DNA of 64,000 nucleotides from Microbacterium sp. JZ31 (GCF_016805985.1 NZ_CP017661.1:1116001-1180000), one strand, 5' to 3'; positions 35,776 to 44,569 are shown, counted from the stretch's first letter. Numbers and translations are program-made. The notes: generated by a model from the sequence alone, not told the origin.

Positions 35776-36849
35776 ATGGCTCTGGACCTCTCCGCCTCCT
35801 CGTCCGACATCACCCGCGCCATCTGCGACATCCCGAGCGTGTCGGATCAGGAGAAGGTCCTGGCGGATGAGATCGAGGCCGCGATCGCGTCGCTCGCGCA
35901 CCTCGATGTGCATCGGGACGGCGACACGATCGTCGCCCGCACGCACCTGGGTCGTGCTCAGCGCGTGGTGATCGCCGGGCACATCGACACCGTGCCGATC
36001 AACGACAACGTGCCCACGCGCGACATCGAGATCGACGGCGAGCCCTTCATCTGGGGCCGCGGCACCGTGGACATGAAGGCCGGCGTCGCGGTGCAGCTCA
36101 AGCTCGCGGCCGAGCTGACCGACCCCGCGGTCGACATCACGTGGCTCTGGTACGACCACGAGGAGGTCGCAGCCGAGCTGAGCGGGCTCACGCGCCTCGC
36201 GGTGAACCGCCCGGAGCTGTTCGCGGGCGACTTCGCGATCCTGGGCGAGCCCACTGCGGGCGTGGTCGAGGGCGGCTGCAACGGCACGCTCCGTGCGGTC
36301 GTCCGCACGCACGGCGTGCGCTCGCACAGCGCCCGCGCGTGGATCGGGGAGAACGCCATCCATCGCGCGGCGCCCATCCTGTCCCGGCTGGCCGACTACC
36401 GCCCCGAGACCATCGCGGTCGACGGGCTCGACTACCGCGAGGGCCTCAACGCCGTGAAGATCACGGGCGGCGTCGCGGGGAACGTGATCCCCGACCTGTG
36501 CGAGGTCGAGGTGAACTTCCGGTTCGCGCCCAGCCGCTCGGCCGACGAGGCGGTCGCGCACGTGCGCGAGGTGTTCGAGGGCTTCGAGGTCGAGATCACC
36601 GACCTGTCGGGCGGTGCGCGCCCGGGCCTGGACGCCCCGCTCGCGCAGGAGTTCGTGCGCGCGGTGGGCGGCACGCCCAAGCCGAAGTACGGCTGGACCG
36701 ACGTCGCGCGCTTCTCGGCGCTCGGGGTCCCCGCTGTGAACTACGGCCCCGGCGACCCGCTGCTCGCGCACCATGACGAGGAGCGCGTCGCCGTCGCGCA
36801 GATCGAGGAGGTCGAGCGGGGGCTCCGGGCGTGGCTCACGACGCGCTGA
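35776..36849 (+). CDS. dapE: succinyl-diaminopimelate desuccinylase
   Basis: This 357-residue M20-family zinc hydrolase releases LL-diaminopimelate. Metal-site blocks are AGHIDTVPIND, WGRGTVDMKAGVA and WLWYDHEEV, with HHDEE near the C-terminus. The middle dimerisation domain holds VRSHSARAWIGENAIHRA. Together with dapC and dapD it completes the succinylase branch in this window. The following membrane-protein gene starts within its last 19 bases. Confidence 0.93.
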   Translation: MALDLSASSSDITRAICDIPSVSDQEKVLADEIEAAIASLAHLDVHRDGDTIVARTHLGRAQRVVIAGHIDTVPINDNVPTRDIEIDGEPFIWGRGTVDMKAGVAVQLKLAAELTDPAVDITWLWYDHEEVAAELSGLTRLAVNRPELFAGDFAILGEPTAGVVEGGCNGTLRAVVRTHGVRSHSARAWIGENAIHRAAPILSRLADYRPETIAVDGLDYREGLNAVKITGGVAGNVIPDLCEVEVNFRFAPSRSADEAVAHVREVFEGFEVEITDLSGGARPGLDAPLAQEFVRAVGGTPKPKYGWTDVARFSALGVPAVNYGPGDPLLAHHDEERVAVAQIEEVERGLRAWLTTR

Positions 36850-38042
36850 GCCCGGTCGGCCGCGTCGCCGCCGGATGGCGCGGCCTGCCGGTCGCGGCGC
36901 GGATCGCCGCGATCTACGCGCTCGCGCGGCTGGCGACCACGGCGATCATGCTCATCGTCGCCGCCGGCTCCCCGCCCGACTCCCGCTTCGGGGCGGATCC
37001 GACGCTCGCCGACTACGTCCTCGGCTGGGACGCGCAGTGGTACTGGCTCGTCGCGTTCGAGGGCTACCCGTCGGAGCTGCCCGTCGACGAGCGGGGCGTG
37101 GTGCGCGAGAACGCGTGGGCGTTCATGCCCGTCTACGCCCACCTCGCCAACGTCCTGGGCTTCGGGGTGTGGGGGATCGGCGCGCTGATCGTCTCCCTCG
37201 GGGCCGGCTACATCGCCTGCCTCGCGCTGCACGCGCTGCTCGCCCGCCGCGTCGAGGCGGATGCCGCCCTGTGGGCCGTGGCGCTGTTCGCCAGCGCGCC
37301 GCTCGCCGCACTGTTCCAGGTCGGCTACGCCGAGTCGCTGTTCCTGGCGTTCCTGATGCTCGCGCTCCTCGCCCTGAGCGCGCGGCGCTGGGGATGGCTC
37401 TATCTGCTGATCCCGCTGATGGGTTACACGCGCCCCGGCGTGCTGGCGTTCGCGCTGCTGCTCGGCCTGTACGGCATCCACCGCTGGCTGCGGCGGCGGG
37501 AGGACCCGCTCCCCGGGGCGCACATCCTGCACATCCTCGCGCTCGGCGCGCTCGCGGTCGCGGTCGGGTTCTCGTGGCAGATCTTCGCCGCGATCGCGAC
37601 CGGCATGCCGAGCGCGTACCTCGAGACCGAGCTCGCCTGGCGGCGCGGATGGATTCCCGGCATCGAGGCGTTCGTGCCGCTCGAGGGATGGATCCGCGCG
37701 GCGCCGCTGTGGTTCTCGCTGTGGGGTCTGCCCGGGTGGCTGGGGTACGTCGCGCTCGCGCTGCTCGTGGTCGGCGTCGCGGCCGCGCTGTTCGCGCCCG
37801 CCGTGCGGCGGCTCGGCCCGGAGATCCGGCTCTGGGCCGCGAGCTACGTGCTGTACCTGCTCGCGGTGTTCTTCCCGCAGTCGAGCACCTTCCGGCTGCT
37901 GCTGCCGCTGTCGCCGCTGTGGGGCGCCGCGCCGCGCTCGCGGATCGGGCGCTGGATCGCCCTGGCGCTGTGCCTGGCGGGTCAGTGGCTCTGGATCGCT
38001 CTCATGTACGGCAGCGGGAATACCTACTGGCAGGTGCCGTGA
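36831..38042 (+). CDS. GT-C-like integral membrane glycosyltransferase (PIG-V/mannosyltransferase-like)
   Basis: This 403-residue protein has about ten helices. GWDAQWYWLVAFEGYP in the first extracytoplasmic loop (about 63-78) is the acidic motif of GT-C enzymes that use polyprenyl-phosphate sugars. QVGYAESLFLAFLMLALLAL and MGYTRPG are further PIG-V-like blocks. It probably mannosylates a cell-envelope acceptor, but the acceptor is unknown. GTG at 36831 overlaps dapE by 19 bases in another frame, so it is probably co-transcribed. No peptidoglycan role follows from that alone. Confidence 0.7.
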   Translation: MAHDALSPVGRVAAGWRGLPVAARIAAIYALARLATTAIMLIVAAGSPPDSRFGADPTLADYVLGWDAQWYWLVAFEGYPSELPVDERGVVRENAWAFMPVYAHLANVLGFGVWGIGALIVSLGAGYIACLALHALLARRVEADAALWAVALFASAPLAALFQVGYAESLFLAFLMLALLALSARRWGWLYLLIPLMGYTRPGVLAFALLLGLYGIHRWLRRREDPLPGAHILHILALGALAVAVGFSWQIFAAIATGMPSAYLETELAWRRGWIPGIEAFVPLEGWIRAAPLWFSLWGLPGWLGYVALALLVVGVAAALFAPAVRRLGPEIRLWAASYVLYLLAVFFPQSSTFRLLLPLSPLWGAAPRSRIGRWIALALCLAGQWLWIALMYGSGNTYWQVP

Positions 38043-38124
38043 TGAAGACACCGGGGACCTTCTGGGCTACCGGGATATCGCGTACAGGAGCGTCGCGAAA
38101 GTGGGCCACCGACTCGCCGACCGG

Positions 38125-38130
38125 TAAACT
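38125..38130 (+). promoter_or_regulatory. candidate -10 for the DUF3117 gene
   Basis: TAAACT lies 32 nt before the ATG; the leader holds AAAGGA as ribosome site. Confidence 0.4.
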
Positions 38131-38162
38131 CGGTGGGGGAACCTCGACGAAAGGAAGCCACG

Positions 38163-38333
38163 ATGGCAGCCATGAAGCCCAGAACCGGTGACGGACCGAT
38201 GGAGGCCGTGAAGGAGGGGCGCCTGATCATCGTGCGCGTTCCGCTCGAGGGCGGCGGCCGTCTGGTCGTCTCGGTCAACGACGACGAGGCCAAGGAGCTC
38301 TACGGCGTTCTCGGCGAGGTCGTCGGCGCCTGA
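38163..38333 (+). CDS. DUF3117 protein
   Basis: This is a 56-residue protein beginning MAAMKPRTGDGPMEAVKEGR, the near-invariant N-terminus of the DUF3117 family found across actinobacteria. RVPLEGGGRLVVSVNDDEAKEL follows. Function is unknown. The third methionine-rich start is excluded by conservation; ATG at 38163 with AAAGGA upstream is preferred. It is monocistronic, with its own terminator. Confidence 0.9.
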   Translation: MAAMKPRTGDGPMEAVKEGRLIIVRVPLEGGGRLVVSVNDDEAKELYGVLGEVVGA

Positions 38334-38352
38334 GCCGCCACGGATGACTTCG

Positions 38353-38388
38353 AGAGGTCCGGATCCCCGTGGGGGTCCGGACCTCTTT
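38353..38388 (+). terminator. terminator after DUF3117 gene
   Basis: A long stem of AGAGGTCCGGA...TCCGGACCTCT, with one G-U position and a short central loop, ends in TTT. It also lies just past the end of the convergent methyltransferase gene. Confidence 0.8.
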
Positions 38389-38395
38389 CGTGTGC

Positions 38396-39025
38396 TCACT
38401 CCGCGACGGTCGTGAGCTGCAGCAGGCCCTCTCCGATCGTGGAGATCGCCGGGATGACGGCCGGGGATGCCTGCGTCTCCTGCAGCAGCGTGCGGTACGC
38501 GGTCGTCACCGCGTCGCGCGCGACGGGATCCGCCACCCTCCCGTTCAGCACACGCGGCACGAGGACGGTCCCGCCGGAGCGCGCGAGCCGCAGCGCGTGC
38601 TCGACGTACTCGAGCGTGTTCTCCGCATCGGCGTCCACGAGCACGATGTCGTATGACGCTTCGTTCATGCGGGGCAGGACGTCGGCCGCGCGGCCCGTGA
38701 TGAGGCGCACGCGCGAGGAGGGGATGCGCGACTGCGTGAAGGCCTGACGCGCCGCGGCGAGGTGCTCCGGCTCGTTGTCGATGGTCGTGAGCACGGCCCT
38801 CGGGGCGCCGTGCAGCAGCCAGAGGCCGGACACCCCCGCTCCCGTGCCGATCTCGATGATCGAGCGCGCGTCGGTCGCCGCCGCGATCACGGCGCACTGC
38901 GCGCCGACGCCCGCGCTGATGGGCGCGGCCCCGAGCTCGAGCGCGTGCTGACGTGCCTTCGCGATGTGCTCCGGCTCGACGACCGTCTCCCGTGCGAAGC
39001 GCGCGATCGCGTCATGCTCGCTCAT
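38396..39025 (-). CDS. class I SAM-dependent O-methyltransferase
   Basis: This 209-residue protein has the SAM-binding block IIEIGTGAGVSGLWLLHGA (about 55-73), an acidic ribose-binding turn TIDNEPEHL and the catalytic-side motif YDIVLVDADAENTLEYVEHALRL (about 125-147). It resembles catechol-type O-methyltransferases. In mycobacteria an equivalent gene lies near tatB (recalled). AGGAGG precedes the ATG. The acceptor is unknown. Confidence 0.82.
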   Translation of the reverse strand: MSEHDAIARFARETVVEPEHIAKARQHALELGAAPISAGVGAQCAVIAAATDARSIIEIGTGAGVSGLWLLHGAPRAVLTTIDNEPEHLAAARQAFTQSRIPSSRVRLITGRAADVLPRMNEASYDIVLVDADAENTLEYVEHALRLARSGGTVLVPRVLNGRVADPVARDAVTTAYRTLLQETQASPAVIPAISTIGEGLLQLTTVAE

Positions 39026-39091
39026 TGACACCTCCTGGATCATCCACCAGCGTACGGTCGCCGCGCGCGCGGACCGGACAGGCGCGGCCGG

Positions 39092-39097
39092 TAGGCT
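39092..39097 (+). promoter_or_regulatory. leaderless-type -10 for tatB
   Basis: TAGGCT followed by GGAGGCC (7 nt) and ATG at 39105. The same arrangement precedes the DUF3054 gene. Confidence 0.45.
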
Positions 39098-39104
39098 GGA
39101 GGCC

Positions 39105-39479
39105 ATGTTCTTCGGGCTCACCTTCGAGAAGGTGCTGCTGATCGGTGTGATCGCCGCACTCCTGATCGGGCCCGAGCGGCTGCCGCGCTACGCCGAGATG
39201 CTGGCGAGGACCGTCAAGCGCGTGCGGGACTTCGCGCGGGGCGCCCAGAGCCGCGTGCGCGACGAGATGGGCCCCGAGTTCGACGAGGTCGACTGGCGCA
39301 AGCTCGACCCGCGTCAGTACGATCCGCGTCGCATCATCCGCGAGGCCCTGCTGGAGGACGACGAGCCGGCGCCCGCCCCGCCGGCGCCCGTGATCGCGCC
39401 TCCGCGCCCCTCAGGGCCGATGGTGCGGCACACCTTCACGGCCGAGGCACCGCCGCCCTTCGACGCCGAGGCCACCTGA
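39105..39479 (+). CDS. tatB: twin-arginine translocase subunit TatB
   Basis: This 124-residue protein has one N-terminal helix (about 5-21), the hinge GPERLPRYAEML, a long amphipathic helix (about 30-60) and a Pro-rich cytoplasmic tail. This is the TatA/B layout, with sequence closer to actinobacterial TatB. TatB forms the substrate receptor with TatC. No tatC or tatA is in the window. Confidence 0.85.
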   Translation: MFFGLTFEKVLLIGVIAALLIGPERLPRYAEMLARTVKRVRDFARGAQSRVRDEMGPEFDEVDWRKLDPRQYDPRRIIREALLEDDEPAPAPPAPVIAPPRPSGPMVRHTFTAEAPPPFDAEAT

Positions 39480-39547
39480 GTCCGGTCGCTCAGGATCGTC
39501 GTCGCGCCGATGGCGCGGGGTCGGCTGCACGTCCTCGCTGGAGAAGG

Positions 39548-39934
39548 TCACCGGCCGCTCCTCCCGAACGTGTCCGGATCCACCGGCCGCCGAGCTCTCG
39601 GCAGCTTCTCCACCACGAGCAGGTAGGACTCCGTCACCAACTCCTCAACGATGTGCTTCTGCAGACGTCCGCCCGGACGAAGGGTGATCCAGTGCCGCTT
39701 GTTCATGTGATAGCCCGGGGTGATGTCGTCATACTCCGCGCGGAGCGCTTCGCCATCCTGCGGCGCCGCCTTGACGGTCACGATCGGCTCGCCCGTGACC
39801 TCGGTCAGCAGCATGAAGACCCTGTCCCGAACCTTGAACACGTCCCACTCCGGTCCGAACGGGTGCTCGAGACCGGCACCCGGGAGCTCCTCGGCGCGGT
39901 CCCTGGCGTACCGCTGCAACGTGTCACCCTCCAT
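39548..39934 (-). CDS. MmcQ/YjbR family protein
   Basis: This 128-residue protein shows the family pattern: EHPFGPEWDVFKVRDRVFMLL, VTVKAAPQDGEALRAEYDDITPGYHMNKRHWITL and a C-terminal ESYLLVVEKLP. The fold is CyaY-like, and the role, often quoted as DNA-binding, is not firmly established. Its end faces tatB across 68 bp. It is followed 20 bp upstream on the same strand by the mrp gene, so it may be the last gene of that operon. Confidence 0.8.
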   Translation of the reverse strand: MEGDTLQRYARDRAEELPGAGLEHPFGPEWDVFKVRDRVFMLLTEVTGEPIVTVKAAPQDGEALRAEYDDITPGYHMNKRHWITLRPGGRLQKHIVEELVTESYLLVVEKLPRARRPVDPDTFGRSGR

Positions 39935-39954
39935 GGCCGCCCCTCAGCATCGCC

Positions 39955-41109
39955 TCAGCGCGGTGTCACGGGAAGCCGGCGACCGGCGAGGCGCCGCGGC
40001 TGCGAGGCGATGCGCTCGGCGAGGCGCGCGATCTCGGCCGCCGCGGCGTCCTCGGGGTGGGCGACGACGATCGGATCGCCCGCGTCTCCCGAGGCGCGCA
40101 GCGCCGGGCTGAGCGGGATCGACGCGAGCACGGGGACGTCCTGCCCCTCCGCCGACAGGGCGGCCGCGACGTCGGCGCCGCCGCCCGAGCCGAACAGATC
40201 CATCACGGTGCCGTCGGGAAGGGTCATCGCGGCCATGTTCTCGACCACGCCGATCACGCGCTGGCCGGTCTGTCGCGCGACGAGACCGCTGCGCACCGCG
40301 ACGTCGGAGGCTGCCGCCTGCGGCGTCGTGACCACCAGCACGTCGGCGTGGGGGAGCAGCTGCCCGACCGAGATCGCGACGTCTCCCGTGCCGGGCGGCA
40401 TGTCGAGCAGCAGCACGTCGAGGTCGCCGAAGTACACGTCGGTGAGGAACTGCTGCACCGTGCGGTGCAGCATCGGCCCGCGCCATGCGACCGCGCCCGT
40501 GCGGGCGCCGGATCCCGTGCCGTCGTCCTGCAGGAACATCCCGATCGAGATCGCCTTCACGCCGTGCGCGACGGGCGGCAGCATGAGCTGGTCGACGCGC
40601 GTCGGCTGGGCGATCTCCCCGTCCTTCGCGAGCCCCAGCAGCGGCGGAATGGAGAAGCCGTGCACGTCGGCGTCCACGAGGCCCACCGACAGTCCGCGCT
40701 GCGCCAGCGCGACCGCGAGATTGGCTGTGACCGTCGACTTGCCGACGCCGCCCTTGCCGCTCGTGACGGCGATCACGCGCGTGAGCGAGTCGGGTCCGAA
40801 GGGCATCCCGCGCGCCGGGCGCAGCCGCGAGGTCAGCGCCTGCCGCTCGGCGGGGGTCATGACGCCCACGTCGATCGTCACGGTGCCCACGCCCGCCACC
40901 GACTCGGCCGCGTGCCGCACGTCGGCCTCGATGCGATCCGCCGCGGGACAGCCGACGATCGTCAGCGCGATGCCGACCCGCACATCCGCGCCCTCGGCGT
41001 CGACGCCGCGCACCATGTCGAGCTCGGCGAGCGGGCGGCGCAGCTCGGGGTCGGACACGCGGCCGACCGCCTCCCGCACCCGGCCGACGAGATCCGTGCC
41101 GTCCGTCAC
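39955..41109 (-). CDS. mrp: Mrp/NBP35-family P-loop ATPase (iron-sulfur carrier)
   Basis: This 384-residue protein has an N-terminal MIP18/DUF59 domain (about 5-95) and a deviant Walker A SGKGGVGKSTVTANLAVAL at about 115-133. VGLVDADVHGFSIP, the LLLDMPPGTGDVAISVGQL motif and VVTTPQ follow. Mrp proteins carry Fe-S clusters to apo-proteins. The usual CxxC cluster ligands are not obvious here, so cluster binding needs support. Its start overlaps the DUF1003 gene by 4 bases, giving a three-gene operon with the MgtE-like gene. Confidence 0.9.
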   Translation of the reverse strand: MTDGTDLVGRVREAVGRVSDPELRRPLAELDMVRGVDAEGADVRVGIALTIVGCPAADRIEADVRHAAESVAGVGTVTIDVGVMTPAERQALTSRLRPARGMPFGPDSLTRVIAVTSGKGGVGKSTVTANLAVALAQRGLSVGLVDADVHGFSIPPLLGLAKDGEIAQPTRVDQLMLPPVAHGVKAISIGMFLQDDGTGSGARTGAVAWRGPMLHRTVQQFLTDVYFGDLDVLLLDMPPGTGDVAISVGQLLPHADVLVVTTPQAAASDVAVRSGLVARQTGQRVIGVVENMAAMTLPDGTVMDLFGSGGGADVAAALSAEGQDVPVLASIPLSPALRASGDAGDPIVVAHPEDAAAAEIARLAERIASQPRRLAGRRLPVTPR

Positions 41110-41633
41110 TTCTCCTCGTCCACGCGCTCGGAGTCGCGCTGGTCGAGCTCTTCGAGCATCGCCCGCAGCTCTTCGCGCAGCACCTCGCGGCTCACGGCGC
41201 GCTCCTGCATATCGCCGAGCGCCAGCCGCAGCGCCACGATCTCGCGCGCCAGGTACTCGGTGTCGGCGAGATTGCGCTCTGCCCGCTGCCGGTCCTGCTC
41301 GATCTGCACGCGGTCGCGGTCATCCTGCCGGTTCTGCGCGAGCAGGATGAGCGGCGCGGCATACGACGCCTGGAGCGACAGCGCGAGCGTCAGTGCCGTG
41401 AAGCCGAGGTCGGCCGAGTCGAACCGCAGGCCCTCCGGGGTCACGGAGTTCCACACCATCCAGAGCGCGACGAACAGCGTGAGCGCGATCAGGAACGTGG
41501 GCGTGCCCATCGCGCGCGCGATCCACTCGGTCGCCCGCCCGAAGCGGTCGCGGTTCCGCGGCGCGGGGGAGGCGAGCATCGGCGAGCGGCCCCGCACGGC
41601 CTCGGGGCGGGACATGTCGCGGGAGGCCATCAT
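41106..41633 (-). CDS. DUF1003 membrane protein
   Basis: This 175-residue protein has two central helices (about 44-63 and 75-100) in the DUF1003 pattern MGTPTFLIALTLFVALWMVWN...LQASYAAPLILLAQNRQDDRDR. A predicted coiled coil of about 65 residues, rich in Arg and Glu, follows. It is coupled by 4-base overlaps to the soluble MgtE-like gene upstream and mrp downstream. Function is unknown. The coiled coil and small membrane anchor would suit a docking partner. Confidence 0.85.
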   Translation of the reverse strand: MMASRDMSRPEAVRGRSPMLASPAPRNRDRFGRATEWIARAMGTPTFLIALTLFVALWMVWNSVTPEGLRFDSADLGFTALTLALSLQASYAAPLILLAQNRQDDRDRVQIEQDRQRAERNLADTEYLAREIVALRLALGDMQERAVSREVLREELRAMLEELDQRDSERVDEEK

Positions 41634-42922
41634 GCCCGCCTCACCGTCGGGATCGAGCCCGTCGCGGGCGCGGCGGGCAGCGGCGCATCGGCGTCCTGCG
41701 AGCGCCAGTCGTCGGGAAGCAGGTAGTCCAGCATGTCGTCCACGCTGATCGCGCCCACCAGGCGGCGCGCCTGATCCACGACCGGCAGCGACACGAGGTC
41801 GTAGCTGGCCAGGCGACGGGCGACCTCCGCCGCCGAACCGGTGACGGGGATGGGGTCGATCGTGTCGTCCAGGATGGCGCCGATCCGCTCGTGCGGCGGA
41901 TAGCGCAGCATGCGCTGGAAGTGCACGGCGCCGAGGAAGCGGCCCGTCGGGGTCTCGTACGGCGGCAGCGTGACGAACACGCTCGCCGCGAGCGCCGGGT
42001 GCAGCTCATGACGGCGGATGGTCGCGAGCGCCTCGGCGATCGTGGCGTCGGCCGACATGATGATCGGCTCGGGAGTCATGAGGCCTCCCGCCGTGTCCGC
42101 GCCGTAGCGCAGCAGCATGCGGACGTCCTCGGCCTCCTCGGGCTCCATGAGCTGCAGCAGCTCCTCCGAGCGCTCGGGCTCGAGCTCGGCGAGCAGGTCG
42201 GCGGCGTCGTCGGGGTCCATCGCGTCGAGGACATCGGCCGCGCGCTCGTCGCCGAGCTTCTCGAGGATGTGCGCCTGCTCCTCCTCGGGCATCTCCTCGA
42301 GCGCATCGGCGAGGCGCTCGTCCGAGAGCTCCTCGGCGACCTCGATCATCCGCTCCTCCGGCAGATCCAGCAGCGTGTTTGCGAGGTCGGCGGGACGCAG
42401 CTCGGCGTAGCTCGCGGCCAGCGCCTCGGCCGACTGGGCCTGGCCCGGCGTGTGCTGCTCGCGCACCTCGCTCCAGGTCGCGAACGTCGTGGGGCCCTTC
42501 GCGAAGGGCGAGGCGCTCGTCTTCGGCTTGCGCAGGAACAGCTGGCCGATCGCCCACTCGCCCACCCGGTTCGGTTCGATCGCGACGTCCTCGATCACGG
42601 CGGACCCGCTGCCGTCGACGAAGTGCACGCGGCGGCCGACGACCTCCGCCAGCACGCGCACCTCGTCGGCGCGCGGCTGGAAGCGGCGCACGTTGATCAG
42701 CCCGGTCGTGATGACCTGGCCCGACGAGATGGAGGTGACGCGTCCGATGTTGACGAACACCTGACGCCGACCGGGGATCTCGCACACCAGACCGATCACG
42801 CGGGGCGCCGCGCTACTTCGGTACACGACGACGACGTCCCGGACCTTGCCGAGCCGGTCGCCCGCGGGGTCGAAGACGGGGCAGCCGGCAAGGCGCGCCG
42901 CGAAAACCCTCTGCGTGCTCAT
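41630..42922 (-). CDS. soluble MgtE-like protein: PRC-barrel, MgtE-N and CBS pair
   Basis: This 430-residue protein has an N-terminal PRC-barrel-like region (about 5-150), a superhelical MgtE N-domain (about 165-290, repeats such as DERLADALEEMPEEEQAHILEKL and DERAADVLDAMDPDDAADLL) and two CBS motifs (about 295-415, with GGLMTPEPIIMSADATI and LVGAISVDDMLDYLL). It thus carries the magnesium-sensing half of the MgtE channel, but no membrane domain. A role as a cytosolic Mg2+ or nucleotide sensor is inferred. TACGCT lies 6 nt before its ATG. It heads the operon with DUF1003 and mrp. Confidence 0.88.
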   Translation of the reverse strand: MSTQRVFAARLAGCPVFDPAGDRLGKVRDVVVVYRSSAAPRVIGLVCEIPGRRQVFVNIGRVTSISSGQVITTGLINVRRFQPRADEVRVLAEVVGRRVHFVDGSGSAVIEDVAIEPNRVGEWAIGQLFLRKPKTSASPFAKGPTTFATWSEVREQHTPGQAQSAEALAASYAELRPADLANTLLDLPEERMIEVAEELSDERLADALEEMPEEEQAHILEKLGDERAADVLDAMDPDDAADLLAELEPERSEELLQLMEPEEAEDVRMLLRYGADTAGGLMTPEPIIMSADATIAEALATIRRHELHPALAASVFVTLPPYETPTGRFLGAVHFQRMLRYPPHERIGAILDDTIDPIPVTGSAAEVARRLASYDLVSLPVVDQARRLVGAISVDDMLDYLLPDDWRSQDADAPLPAAPATGSIPTVRRA

Positions 42923-42928
42923 GCCCCC

Positions 42929-42934
42929 AGCGTA
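42929..42934 (-). promoter_or_regulatory. leaderless-type -10 for the MgtE-like operon
   Basis: On the minus strand TACGCT is followed by 6 nt and the ATG at 42922. Confidence 0.45.
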
Positions 42935-43018
42935 GTCCGCGTGCCCCGCACGCCGATCCGTCGCGCGCGGTGCCGACGGATGCCGCTGCACCACCGCGAG
43001 CGCGTCGCACGCGCGTGC

Positions 43019-43024
43019 GAGAAT
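43019..43024 (+). promoter_or_regulatory. leaderless-type -10 for the stress-protein gene
   Basis: GAGAAT followed by 7 nt and ATG at 43032. This spacing picks that ATG over 43023 and 43038. Confidence 0.35.
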
Positions 43025-43031
43025 GGCGCGC

Positions 43032-43814
43032 ATGAGCATGGTGAGCGGGTTGAACAGGCCGTTCGAGATCGGTGAGACCGTCGCGAGCTTCAAGGAGTAC
43101 GACCAGGCGCAGAAGGCGGTCTCGAAGCTGATCGCGGCGGAGGTGCCCGCGGCCGACATCGCGATCGTCGGCACCGCGCTCCGGTCGGTCGAGAAGGTCA
43201 CGGGCCGCCTCGGCTACGCCCAGGCGGCGTGGTCGGGCGCCGTGAACGGCGTGCTGCTCGGCCTGCTGTTCGCGGCCATGGTGGTGATCTGGACGCCCGG
43301 GCTGCCGATCTCGACGTTCGCGGGCGTGCTGCTCGTGGGCATCGCGCTCGGCATGCTGTTCCGCCTGATCGCGTACTCGATCCTGCGCCGGCGCCGCGAC
43401 TTCGCCAGCGTCATGCAGGTCTCGGCCGAGCACTACGACGTCACCGTGCAGTCGCGCAGCGTCGGCAAGGCGCGGCAGGTGCTGGGCGGCGGGTCCGCGC
43501 CCGCTCGCCCCGCGACGCAGGTCGTGACCCCGCCCGCGCCCCCGGCGCCGCAGGAGCCGCCGCGCTACGGCGTGCGCGTCGACCCGGTGCCGCCGGTTCC
43601 GCCGACCGAGCGACCCGCACCGCCGGCCCAGCAGCCCGTTCCGCCGACCCAGCCGCCCGCGCCGCCCGTCACGCGTCCCGAGACGCCCCAGGACCCGGAC
43701 GCGCAGACGCCGCCGGCACAGGGGCAGGGCTGGAGCCCGGAGAACGACGCGTCGGGCGATGAGCCCTCCGGCCAGCCCCCGCAGGGCGAGCCCCGGGACT
43801 CCGACCGCGCGTGA
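43032..43814 (+). CDS. general stress protein-like membrane protein with Pro-rich tail
   Basis: This 260-residue protein begins with a general-stress-protein (YflT/GspM-like) domain: GETVASFKEYDQAQKAVSKLIAAEVPAADIAIVGTAL. Two helices follow (about 72-95 and 100-120) and a basic RRRRDF turn. From about 155 on it is low-complexity, with runs of Pro-Pro-Ala/Thr/Val. No enzymatic motif is seen. The alpha/beta hydrolase gene overlaps its stop by 4 bases. Confidence 0.75.
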   Translation: MSMVSGLNRPFEIGETVASFKEYDQAQKAVSKLIAAEVPAADIAIVGTALRSVEKVTGRLGYAQAAWSGAVNGVLLGLLFAAMVVIWTPGLPISTFAGVLLVGIALGMLFRLIAYSILRRRRDFASVMQVSAEHYDVTVQSRSVGKARQVLGGGSAPARPATQVVTPPAPPAPQEPPRYGVRVDPVPPVPPTERPAPPAQQPVPPTQPPAPPVTRPETPQDPDAQTPPAQGQGWSPENDASGDEPSGQPPQGEPRDSDRA

Positions 43815-44482
43815 GCGCGCCCGAAAGCACGCTCACCGTCCCGCTCGCCAGCGGACCCGTCGACATCTCGGTCGCGACGGACACGGCCGATGACGCACGG
43901 GCCGTGCTGGTGCTCGCGCACGGGGCCGGAGCCGGCATGCGGCACCCGTTCCTCGCGGGACTCGCGCGCGCTCTCGCGGACGACGGCATCACCGTGATCC
44001 GGTTCAACTTCGCGTACGTGGAGGCGGGGAGGCGGATGCCGGGCCGCCCGGGCGACGCCGTCACGGCGTGGCGCACGGTGGTCGATCACGCGGCCGAGGC
44101 CGGTCTGCCGGTTCACGCGGCGGGCAAGTCGTACGGCGGCCGGATGGCGTCGATGGCGGCCGCGGAGGGCGGCCTCCCCGTGCGCACGCTCGCGTACCTC
44201 GGGTATCCGCTGCACCCGCCGGGCAAGCCCGAGAAGCCCCGCGCCGAGCACCTGCCGTCGGTCGCTCAGCCGCAGCTGTTCCTCGAGGGCGACCTCGACC
44301 CGTTCATCCAGCCGCTCGAGCAGTTCCGCGACGTCGTGGCGACGTGCCGGGACGCCACGGTCGAGTGGATCGAGGGCGGCAACCACTCGTTCGAGGTCAA
44401 GGGCCGCAGACGCCCCGCCGACGTGATCGGTGCCGAGCTCGCACCCATCCTGTCGCGCTTCGTGGACGCGCCCGTCCGCTGA
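43811..44482 (+). CDS. alpha/beta hydrolase (KANL3/Tex30-like)
   Basis: This 223-residue protein has the fold's nucleophile elbow in GKSYGGRM (about 104-111), the acid in LEGDLDPF and the histidine in EGGNHSFE. LVLAHGAGAGMRHPFL gives the oxyanion-hole region. This set matches the small hydrolase family often called dienelactone-hydrolase or KANL3-like; the substrate is unknown. GTG at 43811 overlaps the stress-protein stop. Confidence 0.8.
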   Translation: MSAPESTLTVPLASGPVDISVATDTADDARAVLVLAHGAGAGMRHPFLAGLARALADDGITVIRFNFAYVEAGRRMPGRPGDAVTAWRTVVDHAAEAGLPVHAAGKSYGGRMASMAAAEGGLPVRTLAYLGYPLHPPGKPEKPRAEHLPSVAQPQLFLEGDLDPFIQPLEQFRDVVATCRDATVEWIEGGNHSFEVKGRRRPADVIGAELAPILSRFVDAPVR

Positions 44483-44491
44483 GTGGATGCC

Positions 44492-44552
44492 GCGTCGAGA
44501 CGGCCCGGCGGACCGGATTCGCAGGTCCGGCGACGTCGGGCCGTCTCGACGC
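44492..44552. terminator. large bidirectional hairpin
   Basis: A perfect 16-bp stem (44492-44507 with 44537-44552) encloses a second small stem (GGACC/GGTCC). It lies between the convergent hydrolase and pepP genes. Confidence 0.85.
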
Positions 44553-44569
44553 GATGCGTCACTCTCCGC

